Positions 9,313-21,971 of a stretch of DNA of 64,000 bases are shown here, one piece after another. The stretch is from Viola odorata (taxonomy: Eukaryota; Streptophyta; Magnoliopsida; Malpighiales; Violaceae). A model generated the notes under the pieces. That model searched no databases. It saw only the letters and a program-made list of their open reading frames with translations, and was not told where the DNA came from. The DNA is taken from the NCBI GenBank assembly GCA_963691705.1, contig OY829541.1, positions 37,837,661 to 37,901,660 of the forward strand, written 5' to 3'. Made by a program: the position numbers and the translations under genes. Positions within the stretch are counted from its first letter, which is position 1. Every line of letters starts with the position of its first letter.

Positions 9313-9996
9313 GCCGTGAATGAGCACATTAGAAGTACTCGATAGGATTGATGGCGGTGCGCCATGGCTAGAGGATAAAAAGAAGTTCCTACATGGAAAC
9401 CTAGCCGAGAGAGGGATAGGTACAGAGGTTGTAGCACCATGGCGTACAAGTAAGTTAGGGGTTACCGAAGAACATAAGAATCCTACAACACTTCCTACTG
9501 AGCGTGACTTGAATGTACAAGGGAAGGCAGATGATGCTGAGCAAGATTCGGGGACGAATCTTCTTGCAGAAGGGGAGAATGGTATGGATCCAAGAATGAA
9601 ATTTTCTATAATCAAAGTTCAAGCATTCAACTTCTACAAAGACAAGTTCCCTATTCAAGAAGAGAAGTCCAATACATGTCTAGGTGCAGAAGTGAGTGAG
9701 CGAGAAAAACAAAAGGGCTTAAAAGAACCCAGAGTCTTAAAGAAGACTAATCAAAACAGCCCCCATGAACAGAGTGAGCATGGGTTAACTAATTCTTCTT
9801 CTTCTTCTTATGTATTCTCTTTAGGGCAGCAAAAGCAAGATATTTTGAAGGAGAAGGAGTTGCCTAAGTTGCAACCGTTGGAGTTGGATGCCTTAGGTAA
9901 TCCCTTTCCTTCATGTGTTTCCTCTGTTGATTCTAATAGAATTGTTGTCTTAAAAGAATCACATTCGAGGGCGACTCTTTTCGAAGGGGAAGGGTA

Positions 9997-12391
9997 TGAT
10001 ACGATCCTAGCCTCATGGATAACCCCAGTGAGGTTAATACAACCCCTAGACATGGAGACAAGGAAGAAGACACTGCTTGATCAAGCCTTCAAGCGAAGGA
10101 TGATATGGAAGGTGGCTTGGAGACACCTAGCGCAAGGTTTGACATCCAACCGAGTCAACCCATGGAAGAACGACTTCAATAAAAGATCCAGTACATATAC
10201 AAGACCGATTGTAGTCTTAGGAAGGTTGTGTCCAAGTTTCAGTCAGGTCGGACGAGTAAATCTCAAGGTGGCTCATGGTGACATTCTAGCTAACAAGGAG
10301 AAGACGCCCAGGCATGACCAGCGACTTCGATCAAACCTAGACGGTGCTTTACATGTCAGAATCGTTCGATCAACCACTCGTTGGAAACTTCGGGATGTTA
10401 GCTTTCGTTTTGGACAAGTTTCAGCCCATTTGGCCCAGTCGTTTAAAAGTTATCAAAGTCGACATTATGGTGCGCAGTCTCTGCGCGAGACAACATACAA
10501 CTTGAAGTTTCTGCCCAAACCTTGGCCCGATGATGGAGAACTCGGCATTAGCTGCTGGAATGTATTTAATTATATTTATATTTACTTTAATTAGTTGATT
10601 AGTTAATTAGTTAATTGATTAATTAGTTAATTAAGTTATTTTCCTTAATTAGAACTCCTACTTCTATTCCTATTAGGGTTTGCTTGTAAACTCTTTATAA
10701 GGAGCCGTTTAGCTCCATTATTGAGTTGGCTGTTATTTTGATAAAATTGAGACTTCTCTCTTCAAATCTCTGCCCATTGTTCATGTGATTGAACCTTGTT
10801 CCTTCTCTAGTCCGCAATACTCGAGTCGTCAAACAAGTAAAACCTGAAATTGCATCCTATTTGTTGTTTGCCTAGGTTGATATCCACAAGGGATATAGGC
10901 TTAGTGATTCGACAAGGATCCTCCCTTGTTCGGACTTAGGTTGGCTGGTGCTTAGCGATCAGCAGGCTTACGTTGTCTAAGTGAGTTATCTTCTTCCGCA
11001 TTGAAATCCATCTTGGAACAATGATCAGGTTGTCTGCTACGCATCCTAAGCAACTAGGATCGTATCAGTTGGTAGCAGAGCTTAAGGCGTTCAAAGATTG
11101 GTAACTATCCTATCTATCCTTACTGTTTTTATTTTATTTTATTTGAGTCATTGTAAAAATAATTCGCCAAAGTATAAGCGATTTGTATCAGTCAAAAAAA
11201 AAATCAGAAAATCAATAAGTGTCTTTAATTTTCTGTTTTGAGTCTTGGTCGATTTAGAAGTTCTAAATCAAAGTCGAGTCTTAAGTCGTACTTATAAACC
11301 GAGTTGGTTTATTAGTTTGAGTATGTTTTGTCTTTTGATTTATTTATTTAAGTCGAAAGAAAGTCATATAAGAGTCACAAAAACAGTCCACCAAAGTGTC
11401 AGTGTCGAAATTGTATTTCAATATATACCTATTGAAGTCCGATTTCAGTGAAAAAGGATCCGTTAGAAAGCTGAGTTTGTTGGGAGTCTGAATCAAGAAG
11501 AATCAGGTGATTCGGACACCGGAGTCAAAAGCTGTGCTTGAATTACTAAACTGTGTTCACCGAAACCGAATTTTACACTTTCTAGTGTTTAAGTTTGATT
11601 AGGTGATTGAGATGGCAAAAGGGAATTCGAGAGAAGAACAAAAGGAGGTGATCGCCTTAATGCAGAAACTCACCATGATGTGTGCTGAATCCTTGCAAAG
11701 ACAGTAAGCCGTGAATGAGCACATTAGAAGTACTCGATAGGATTGATGGCGGTGCGCCACGGCTAGAGGATAAAAAGAAGTTCCTACATGGAAACCTAGC
11801 CGAGAGAGGGATAGGTACAGAGGTTGTAGCACCATGGCGTACAAGTAAGTTAGGGGTTACCGAAGAACATAAGAATCCTACAACACTTCCTACTGAGCGT
11901 GACTTGAATGTACAAGGGAAGGCAGATGATGCTGAGCAAGATTCGGGGACGAATCTTCTTGCAGAAGGGGAGAATGGTATGGATCCAAGAATGAAATTTT
12001 CTATAATCAAAGTTCAAGCATTCAACTTCTACAAAGACAAGTTCCCTATTCAAGAAGAGAAGTCCAATACATGTCTAGGTGCAGAAGTGAGTGAGCGAGA
12101 AAAACAAAAGGGCTTAAAAGAACCCAGAGTCTTAAAGAAGACTAATCAAAACAGCCCCCATGAACAGAGTGAGCATGGGTTAACTAATTCTTCTTCTTCT
12201 TCTTATGTATTCTCTTTAGGGCAGCAAAAGCAAGATATTTTGAAGGAGAAGGAGTTGCCTAAGTTGCAACCGTTGGAGTTGGATGCCTTAGGTAATCCCT
12301 TTCCTTCATGTGTTTCCTCTGTTGATTCTAATAGAATTGTTGTCTTAAAAGAATCACATTCGAGGGCGACTCTTTTCGAAGGGGAAGGGTA
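9997..12391 (+). mobile_element. Array monomer 2 (LTR 9997-11067)
   Basis: Private variant A at 10149, in the LTR. Carries the G variant at 11288 (shared with monomers 3, 4, 5, 7 and 8). Long frame 11715-12989. Confidence 0.95.
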
Positions 12392-14786
12392 TGATACGAT
12401 CCTAGCCTCATGGATAACCCCAGTGAGGTTAATACAACCCCTAGACATGGAGACAAGGAAGAAGACACTGCTTGATCAAGCCTTCAAGCGAAGGATGATA
12501 TGGAAGGTGGCTTGGAGACACCTAGCGCAAGGTTTGACATCCATCCGAGTCAACCCATGGAAGAACGACTTCAATAAAAGATCCAGTACATATACAAGAC
12601 CGATTGTAGTCTTAGGAAGGTTGTGTCCAAGTTTCAGTCAGGTCGGACGAGTAAATCTCAAGGTGGCTCATGGTGACATTCTAGCTAACAAGGAGAAGAC
12701 GCCCAGGCATGACCAGCGACTTCGATCAAACCTAGACGGTGCTTTACATGTCAGAATCGTTCGATCAACCACTCGTTGGAAACTTCGGGATGTTAGCTTT
12801 CGTTTTGGACAAGTTTCAGCCCATTTGGCCCAGTCGTTTAAAAGTTATCAAAGTCGACATTATGGTGCGCAGTCTCTGCGCGAGACAACATACAACTTGA
12901 AGTTTCTGCCCAAACCTTGGCCCGATGATGGAGAACTCGGCATTAGCTGCTGGAATGTATTTAATTATATTTATATTTACTTTAATTAGTTGATTAGTTA
13001 ATTAGTTAATTGATTAATTAGTTAATTAAGTTATTTTCCTTAATTAGAACTCCTACTTCTATTCCTATTAGGGTTTGCTTGTAAACTCTTTATAAGGAGC
13101 CGTTTAGCTCCATTATTGAGTTGGCTGTTATTTTGATAAAATTGAGACTTCTCTCTTCAAATCTCTGCCCATTGTTCATGTGATTGAACCTTGTTCCTTC
13201 TCTAGTCCGCAATACTCGAGTCGTCAAACAAGTAAAACCTGAAATTGCATCCTATTTGTTGTTTGCCTAGGTTGATATCCACAAGGGATATAGGCTTAGT
13301 GATTCGACAAGGATCCTCCCTTGTTCGGACTTAGGTTGGCTGGTGCTTAGCGATCAGCAGGCTTACGTTGTCTAAGTGAGTTATCTTCTTCCGCATTGAA
13401 ATCCATCTTGGAACAATGATCAGGTTGTCTGCTACGCATCCTAAGCAACTAGGATCGTATCAGTTGGTAGCAGAGCTTAAGGCGTTCAAAGATTGGTAAC
13501 TATCCTATCTATCCTTACTGTTTTTATTTTATTTTATTTGAGTCATTGTAAAAATAATTCGCCAAAGTATAAGCGATTTGTATCAGTCAAAAAAAAAATC
13601 AGAAAATCAATAAGTGTCTTTAATTTTCTGTTTTGAGTCTTGGTCGATTTAGAAGTTCTAAATCAAAGTCGAGTCTTAAGTCGTACTTATAAACCGAGTT
13701 GGTTTATTAGTTTGAGTATGTTTTGTCTTTTGATTTATTTATTTAAGTCGAAAGAAAGTCATATAAGAGTCACAAAAACAGTCCACCAAAGTGTCAGTGT
13801 CGAAATTGTATTTCAATATATACCTATTGAAGTCCGATTTCAGTGAAAAAGGATCCGTTAGAAAGCTGAGTTTGTTGGGAGTCTGAATCAAGAAGAATCA
13901 GGTGATTCGGACACCGGAGTCAAAAGCTGTGCTTGAATTACTAAACTGTGTTCACCGAAACCGAATTTTACACTTTCTAGTGTTTAAGTTTGATTAGGTG
14001 ATTGAGATGGCAAAAGGGAATTCGAGAGAAGAACAAAAGGAGGTGATCGCCTTAATGCAGAAACTCACCATGATGTGTGCTGAATCCTTGCAAAGACAGT
14101 AAGCCGTGAATGAGCACATTAGAAGTACTCGATAGGATTGATGGCGGTGCGCCACGGCTAGAGGATAAAAAGAAGTTCCTACATGGAAACCTAGCCGAGA
14201 GAGGGATAGGTACAGAGGTTGTAGCACCATGGCGTACAAGTAAGTTAGGGGTTACCGAAGAACATAAGAATCCTACAACACTTCCTACTGAGCGTGACTT
14301 GAATGTACAAGGGAAGGCAGATGATGCTGAGCAAGATTCGGGGACGAATCTTCTTGCAGAAGGGGAGAATGGTATGGATCCAAGAATGAAATTTTCTATA
14401 ATCAAAGTTCAAGCATTCAACTTCTACAAAGACAAGTTCCCTATTCAAGAAGAGAAGTCCAATACATGTCTAGGTGCAGAAGTGAGTGAGCGAGAAAAAC
14501 AAAAGGGCTTAAAAGAACCCAGAGTCTTAAAGAAGACTAATCAAAACAGCCCCCATGAACAGAGTGAGCATGGGTTAACTAATTCTTCTTCTTCTTCTTA
14601 TGTATTCTCTTTAGGGCAGCAAAAGCAAGATATTTTGAAGGAGAAGGAGTTGCCTAAGTTGCAACCGTTGGAGTTGGATGCCTTAGGTAATCCCTTTCCT
14701 TCATGTGTTTCCTCTGTTGATTCTAATAGAATTGTTGTCTTAAAAGAATCACATTCGAGGGCGACTCTTTTCGAAGGGGAAGGGTA
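12392..14786 (+). mobile_element. Array monomer 3 (LTR 12392-13462)
   Basis: G variant at 13683; no private variant noticed. Long frame 14110-15384. Confidence 0.95.
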
Positions 14787-17181
14787 TGATACGATCCTAG
14801 CCTCATGGATAACCCCAGTGAGGTTAATACAACCCCTAGACATGGAGACAAGGAAGAAGACACTGCTTGATCAAGCCTTCAAGCGAAGGATGATATGGAA
14901 GGTGGCTTGGAGACACCTAGCGCAAGGTTTGACATCCATCCGAGTCAACCCATGGAAGAACGACTTCAATAAAAGATCCAGTACATATACAAGACCGATT
15001 GTAGTCTTAGGAAGGTTGTGTCCAAGTTTCAGTCAGGTCGGACGAGTAAATCTCAAGGTGGCTCATGGTGACATTCTAGCTAACAAGGAGAAGACGCCCA
15101 GGCATGACCAGCGACTTCGATCAAACCTAGACGGTGCTTTACATGTCAGAATCGTTCGATCAACCACTCGTTGGAAACTTCGGGATGTTAGCTTTCGTTT
15201 TGGACAAGTTTCAGCCCATTTGGCCCAGTCGTTTAAAAGTTATCAAAGTCGACATTATGGTGCGCAGTCTCTGCGCGAGACAACATACAACTTGAAGTTT
15301 CTGCCCAAACCTTGGCCCGATGATGGAGAACTCGGCATTAGCTGCTGGAATGTATTTAATTATATTTATATTTACTTTAATTAGTTGATTAGTTAATTAG
15401 TTAATTGATTAATTAGTTAATTAAGTTATTTTCCTTAATTAGAACTCCTACTTCTATTCCTATTAGGGTTTGCTTGTAAACTCTTTATAAGGAGCCGTTT
15501 AGCTCCATTATTGAGTTGGCTGTTATTTTGATAAAATTGAGACTTCTCTCTTCAAATCTCTGCCCATTGTTCATGTGATTGAACCTTGTTCCTTCTCTAG
15601 TCCGCAATACTCGAGTCGTCAAACAAGTAAAACCTGAAATTGCATCCTATTTGTTGTTTGCCTAGGTTGATATCCACAAGGGATATAGGCTTAGTGATTC
15701 GACAAGGATCCTCCCTTGTTCGGACTTAGGTTGGCTGGTGCTTAGCGATCAGCAGGCTTACGTTGTCTAAGTGAGTTATCTTCTTCCGCATTGAAATCCA
15801 TCTTGGAACAATGATCAGGTTGTCTGCTACGCATCCTAAGCAACTAGGATCGTATCAGTTGGTAGCAGAGCTTAAGGCGTTCAAAGATTGGTAACTATCC
15901 TATCTATCCTTACTGTTTTTATTTTATTTTATTTGAGTCATTGTAAAAATAATTCGCCAAAGTATAAGCGATTTGTATCAGTCAAAAAAAAAATCAGAAA
16001 ATCAATAAGTGTCTTTAATTTTCTGTTTTGAGTCTTGGTCGATTTAGAAGTTCTAAATCAAAGTCGAGTCTTAAGTCGTACTTATAAACCGAGTTGGTTT
16101 ATTAGTTTGAGTATGTTTTGTCTTTTGATTTATTTATTTAAGTCGAAAGAAAGTCATATAAGAGTCACAAAAACAGTCCACCAAAGTGTCAGTGTCGAAA
16201 TTGTATTTCAATATATACCTATTGAAGTCCGATTTCAGTGAAAAAGGATCCGTTAGAAAGCTGAGTTTGTTGGGAGTCTGAATCAAGAAGAATCAGGTGA
16301 TTCGGACACCGGAGTCAAAAGCTGTGCTTGAATTACTAAACTGTGTTCACCGAAACCGAATTTTACACTTTCTAGTGTTTAAGTTTGATTAGGTGATTGA
16401 GATGGCAAAAGGGAATTCGAGAGAAGAACAAAAGGAGGTGATCGCCTTAATGCAGAAACTCACCATGATGTGTGCTGAATCCTTGCAAAGACAGTAAGCC
16501 GTGAATGAGCACATTAGAAGTACTCGATAGGATTGATGGCGGTGCGCCACGGCTAGAGGATAAAAAGAAGTTCCTACATGGAAACCTAGCCGAGAGAGGG
16601 ATAGGTACAGAGGTTGTAGCACCATGGCGTACAAGTAAGTTAGGGGTTACCGAAGAACATAAGAATCCTACAACACTTCCTACTGAGCGTGACTTGAATG
16701 TACAAGGGAAGGCAGATGATGCTGAGCAAGATTCGGGGACGAATCTTCTTGCAGAAGGGGAGAATGGTATGGATCCAAGAATGAAATTTTCTATAATCAA
16801 AGTTCAAGCATTCAACTTCTACAAAGACAAGTTCCCTATTCAAGAAGAGAAGTCCAATACATGTCTAGGTGCAGAAGTGAGTGAGCGAGAAAAACAAAAG
16901 GGCTTAAAAGAACCCAGAGTCTTAAAGAAGACTAATCAAAACAGCCCCCATGAACAGAGTGAGCATGGGTTAACTAATTCTTCTTCTTCTTCTTATGTAT
17001 TCTCTTTAGGGCAGCAAAAGCAAGATATTTTGAAGGAGAAGGAGTTGCCTAAGTTGCAACCGTTGGAGTTGGATGCCTTAGGTAATCCCTTTCCTTCATG
17101 TGTTTCCTCTGTTGATTCTAATAGAATTGTTGTCTTAAAAGAATCACATTCGAGGGCGACTCTTTTCGAAGGGGAAGGGTA
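14787..17181 (+). mobile_element. Array monomer 4 (LTR 14787-15857)
   Basis: G variant at 16078; no private variant noticed. Long frame 16505-17779. Confidence 0.95.
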
Positions 17182-19576
17182 TGATACGATCCTAGCCTCA
17201 TGGATAACCCCAGTGAGGTTAATACAACCCCTAGACATGGAGACAAGGAAGAAGACACTGCTTGATCAAGCCTTCAAGCGAAGGATGATATGGAAGGTGG
17301 CTTGGAGACACCTAGCGCAAGGTTTGACATCCATCCGAGTCAACCCATGGAAGAACGACTTCAATAAAAGATCCAGTACATATACAAGACCGATTGTAGT
17401 CTTAGGAAGGTTGTGTCCAAGTTTCAGTCAGGTCGGACGAGTAAATCTCAAGGTGGCTCATGGTGACATTCTAGCTAACAAGGAGAAGACGCCCAGGCAT
17501 GACCAGCGACTTCGATCAAACCTAGACGGTGCTTTACATGTCAGAATCGTTCGATCAACCACTCGTTGGAAACTTCGGGATGTTAGCTTTCGTTTTGGAC
17601 AAGTTTCAGCCCATTTGGCCCAGTCGTTTAAAAGTTATCAAAGTCGACATTATGGTGCGCAGTCTCTGCGCGAGACAACATACAACTTGAAGTTTCTGCC
17701 CAAACCTTGGCCCGATGATGGAGAACTCGGCATTAGCTGCTGGAATGTATTTAATTATATTTATATTTACTTTAATTAGTTGATTAGTTAATTAGTTAAT
17801 TGATTAATTAGTTAATTAAGTTATTTTCCTTAATTAGAACTCCTACTTCTATTCCTATTAGGGTTTGCTTGTAAACTCTTTATAAGGAGCCGTTTAGCTC
17901 CATTATTGAGTTGGCTGTTATTTTGATAAAATTGAGACTTCTCTCTTCAAATCTCTGCCCATTGTTCATGTGATTGAACCTTGTTCCTTCTCTAGTCCGC
18001 AATACTCGAGTCGTCAAACAAGTAAAACCTGAAATTGCATCCTATTTGTTGTTTGCCTAGGTTGATATCCACAAGGGATATAGGCTTAGTGATTCGACAA
18101 GGATCCTCCCTTGTTCGGACTTAGGTTGGCTGGTGCTTAGCGATCAGCAGGCTTACGTTGTCTAAGTGAGTTATCTTCTTCCGCATTGAAATCCATCTTG
18201 GAACAATGATCAGGTTGTCTGCTACGCATCCTAAGCAACTAGGATCGTATCAGTTGGTAGCAGAGCTTAAGGCGTTCAAAGATTGGTAACTATCCTATCT
18301 ATCCTTACTGTTTTTATTTTATTTTATTTGAGTCATTGTAAAAATAATTCGCCAAAGTATAAGCGATTTGTATCAGTCAAAAAAAAAATCAGAAAATCAA
18401 TAAGTGTCTTTAATTTTCTGTTTTGAGTCTTGGTCGATTTAGAAGTTCTAAATCAAAGTCGAGTCTTAAGTCGTACTTATAAACCGAGTTGGTTTATTAG
18501 TTTGAGTATGTTTTGTCTTTTGATTTATTTATTTAAGTCGAAAGAAAGTCATATAAGAGTCACAAAAACAGTCCACCAAAGTGTCAGTGTCGAAATTGTA
18601 TTTCAATATATACCTATTGAAGTCCGATTTCAGTGAAAAAGGATCCGTTAGAAAGCTGAGTTTGTTGGGAGTCTGAATCAAGAAGAATCAGGTGATTCGG
18701 ACACCGGAGTCAAAAGCTGTGCTTGAATTACTAAACTGTGTTCACCGAAACCGAATTTTACACTTTCTAGTGTTTAAGTTTGATTAGGTGATTGAGATGG
18801 CAAAAGGGAATTCGAGAGAAGAACAAAAGGAGGTGATCGCCTTAATGCAGAAACTCACCATGATGTGTGCTGAATCCTTGCAAAGACAGTAAGCCGTGAA
18901 TGAGCACATTAGAAGTACTCGATAGGATTGATGGCGGTGCGCCACGGCTAGAGGATAAAAAGAAGTTCCTACATGGAAACCTAGCCGAGAGAGGGATAGG
19001 TACAGAGGTTGTAGCACCATGGCGTACAAGTAAGTTAGGGGTTACCGAAGAACATAAGAATCCTACAACACTTCCTACTGAGCGTGACTTGAATGTACAA
19101 GGGAAGGCAGATGATGCTGAGCAAGATTCGGGGACGAATCTTCTTGCAGAAGGGGAGAATGGTATGGATCCAAGAATGAAATTTTCTATAATCAAAGTTC
19201 AAGCATTCAACTTCTACAAAGACAAGTTCCCTATTCAAGAAGAGAAGTCCAATACATGTCTAGGTGCAGAAGTGAGTGAGCGAGAAAAACAAAAGGGCTT
19301 AAAAGAACCCAGAGTCTTAAAGAAGACTAATCAAAACAGCCCCCATGAACAGAGTGAGCATGGGTTAACTAATTCTTCTTCTTCTTCTTATGTATTCTCT
19401 TTAGGGCAGCAAAAGCAAGATATTTTGAAGGAGAAGGAGTTGCCTAAGTTGCAACCGTTGGAGTTGGATGCCTTAGGTAATCCCTTTCCTTCATGTGTTT
19501 CCTCTGTTGATTCTAATAGAATTGTTGTCTTAAAAGAATCACATTCGAGGGCGACTCTTTTCGAAGGGGAAGGGTA
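17182..19576 (+). mobile_element. Array monomer 5 (LTR 17182-18252)
   Basis: G variant at 18473; no private variant noticed. Long frame 18900-20174. Confidence 0.95.
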
Positions 19577-21971
19577 TGATACGATCCTAGCCTCATGGAT
19601 AACCCCAGTGAGGTTAATACAACCCCTAGACATGGAGACAAGGAAGAAGACACTGCTTGATCAAGCCTTCAAGCGAAGGATGATATGGAAGGTGGCTTGG
19701 AGACACCTAGCGCAAGGTTTGACATCCATCCGAGTCAACCCATGGAAGAACGACTTCAATAAAAGATCCAGTACATATACAAGACCGATTGTAGTCTTAG
19801 GAAGGTTGTGTCCAAGTTTCAGTCAGGTCGGACGAGTAAATCTCAAGGTGGCTCATGGTGACATTCTAGCTAACAAGGAGAAGACGCCCAGGCATGACCA
19901 GCGACTTCGATCAAACCTAGACGGTGCTTTACATGTCAGAATCGTTCGATCAACCACTCGTTGGAAACTTCGGGATGTTAGCTTTCGTTTTGGACAAGTT
20001 TCAGCCCATTTGGCCCAGTCGTTTAAAAGTTATCAAAGTCGACATTATGGTGCGCAGTCTCTGCGCGAGACAACATACAACTTGAAGTTTCTGCCCAAAC
20101 CTTGGCCCGATGATGGAGAACTCGGCATTAGCTGCTGGAATGTATTTAATTATATTTATATTTACTTTAATTAGTTGATTAGTTAATTAGTTAATTGATT
20201 AATTAGTTAATTAAGTTATTTTCCTTAATTAGAACTCCTACTTCTATTCCTATTAGGGTTTGCTTGTAAACTCTTTATAAGGAGCCGTTTAGCTCCATTA
20301 TTGAGTTGGCTGTTATTTTGATAAAATTGAGACTTCTCTCTTCAAATCTCTGCCCATTGTTCATGTGATTGAACCTTGTTCCTTCTCTAGTCCGCAATAC
20401 TCGAGTCGTCAAACAAGTAAAACCTGAAATTGCATCCTATTTGTTGTTTGCCTAGGTTGATATCCACAAGGGATATAGGCTTAGTGATTCGACAAGGATC
20501 CTCCCTTGTTCGGACTTAGGTTGGCTGGTGCTTAGCGATCAGCAGGCTTACGTTGTCTAAGTGAGTTATCTTCTTCCGCATTGAAATCCATCTTGGAACA
20601 ATGATCAGGTTGTCTGCTATGCATCCTAAGCAACTAGGATCGTATCAGTTGGTAGCAGAGCTTAAGGCGTTCAAAGATTGGTAACTATCCTATCTATCCT
20701 TACTGTTTTTATTTTATTTTATTTGAGTCATTGTAAAAATAATTCGCCAAAGTATAAGCGATTTGTATCAGTCAAAAAAAAAATCAGAAAATCAATAAGT
20801 GTCTTTAATTTTCTGTTTTGAGTCTTGGTCGATTTAGAAGTTCTAAATCAAAGTCGAGTCTTAAGTCCTACTTATAAACCGAGTTGGTTTATTAGTTTGA
20901 GTATGTTTTGTCTTTTGATTTATTTATTTAAGTCGAAAGAAAGTCATATAAGAGTCACAAAAACAGTCCACCAAAGTGTCAGTGTCGAAATTGTATTTCA
21001 ATATATACCTATTGAAGTCCGATTTCAGTGAAAAAGGATCCGTTAGAAAGCTGAGTTTGTTGGGAGTCTGAATCAAGAAGAATCAGGTGATTCGGACACC
21101 GGAGTCAAAAGCTGTGCTTGAATTACTAAACTGTGTTCACCGAAACCGAATTTTACACTTTCTAGTGTTTAAGTTTGATTAGGTGATTGAGATGGCAAAA
21201 GGGAATTCGAGAGAAGAACAAAAGGAGGTGATCGCCTTAATGCAGAAACTCACCATGATGTGTGCTGAATCCTTGCAAAGACAGTAAGCCGTGAATGAGC
21301 ACATTAGAAGTACTCGATAGGATTGATGGCGGTGCGCCACGGCTAGAGGATAAAAAGAAGTTCCTACATGGAAACCTAGCCGAGAGAGGGATAGGTACAG
21401 AGGTTGTAGCACCATGGCGTACAAGTAAGTTAGGGGTTACCGAAGAACATAAGAATCCTACAACACTTCCTACTGAGCGTGACTTGAATGTACAAGGGAA
21501 GGCAGATGATGCTGAGCAAGATTCGGGGACGAATCTTCTTGCAGAAGGGGAGAATGGTATGGATCCAAGAATGAAATTTTCTATAATCAAAGTTCAAGCA
21601 TTCAACTTCTACAAAGACAAGTTCCCTATTCAAGAAGAGAAGTCCAATACATGTCTAGGTGCAGAAGTGAGTGAGCGAGAAAAACAAAAGGGCTTAAAAG
21701 AACCCAGAGTCTTAAAGAAGACTAATCAAAACAGCCCCCATGAACAGAGTGAGCATGGGTTAACTAATTCTTCTTCTTCTTCTTATGTATTCTCTTTAGG
21801 GCAGCAAAAGCAAGATATTTTGAAGGAGAAGGAGTTGCCTAAGTTGCAACCGTTGGAGTTGGATGCCTTAGGTAATCCCTTTCCTTCATGTGTTTCCTCT
21901 GTTGATTCTAATAGAATTGTTGTCTTAAAAGAATCACATTCGAGGGCGACTCTTTTCGAAGGGGAAGGGTA
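19577..21971 (+). mobile_element. Array monomer 6 (LTR 19577-20647)
   Basis: Private T at 20620 near the LTR end. Carries C at 20868, breaking the run of G-type monomers. Long frame 21295-22569. Confidence 0.95.

Larger units (their letters stand above)
7602..9996 (+). mobile_element. Array monomer 1 (LTR 7602-8672 + internal 8673-9996)
   Basis: LTR parts: U3 with a TTAATTAG-type run (about 8199-8240), TATA-like TTTATAAG at 8299-8306, a GGAGC/GCTCC hairpin at 8306-8321, then R-U5 closely matching E1. The gag remnant starts at 9217 and ends at TAA 9310-9312. A 424-codon frame starts at 9320 and runs into LTR 2 to 10594; it is not believed to be a gene. Variants seen only here: C at 8837 and T at 9365. 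Confidence 0.95.
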
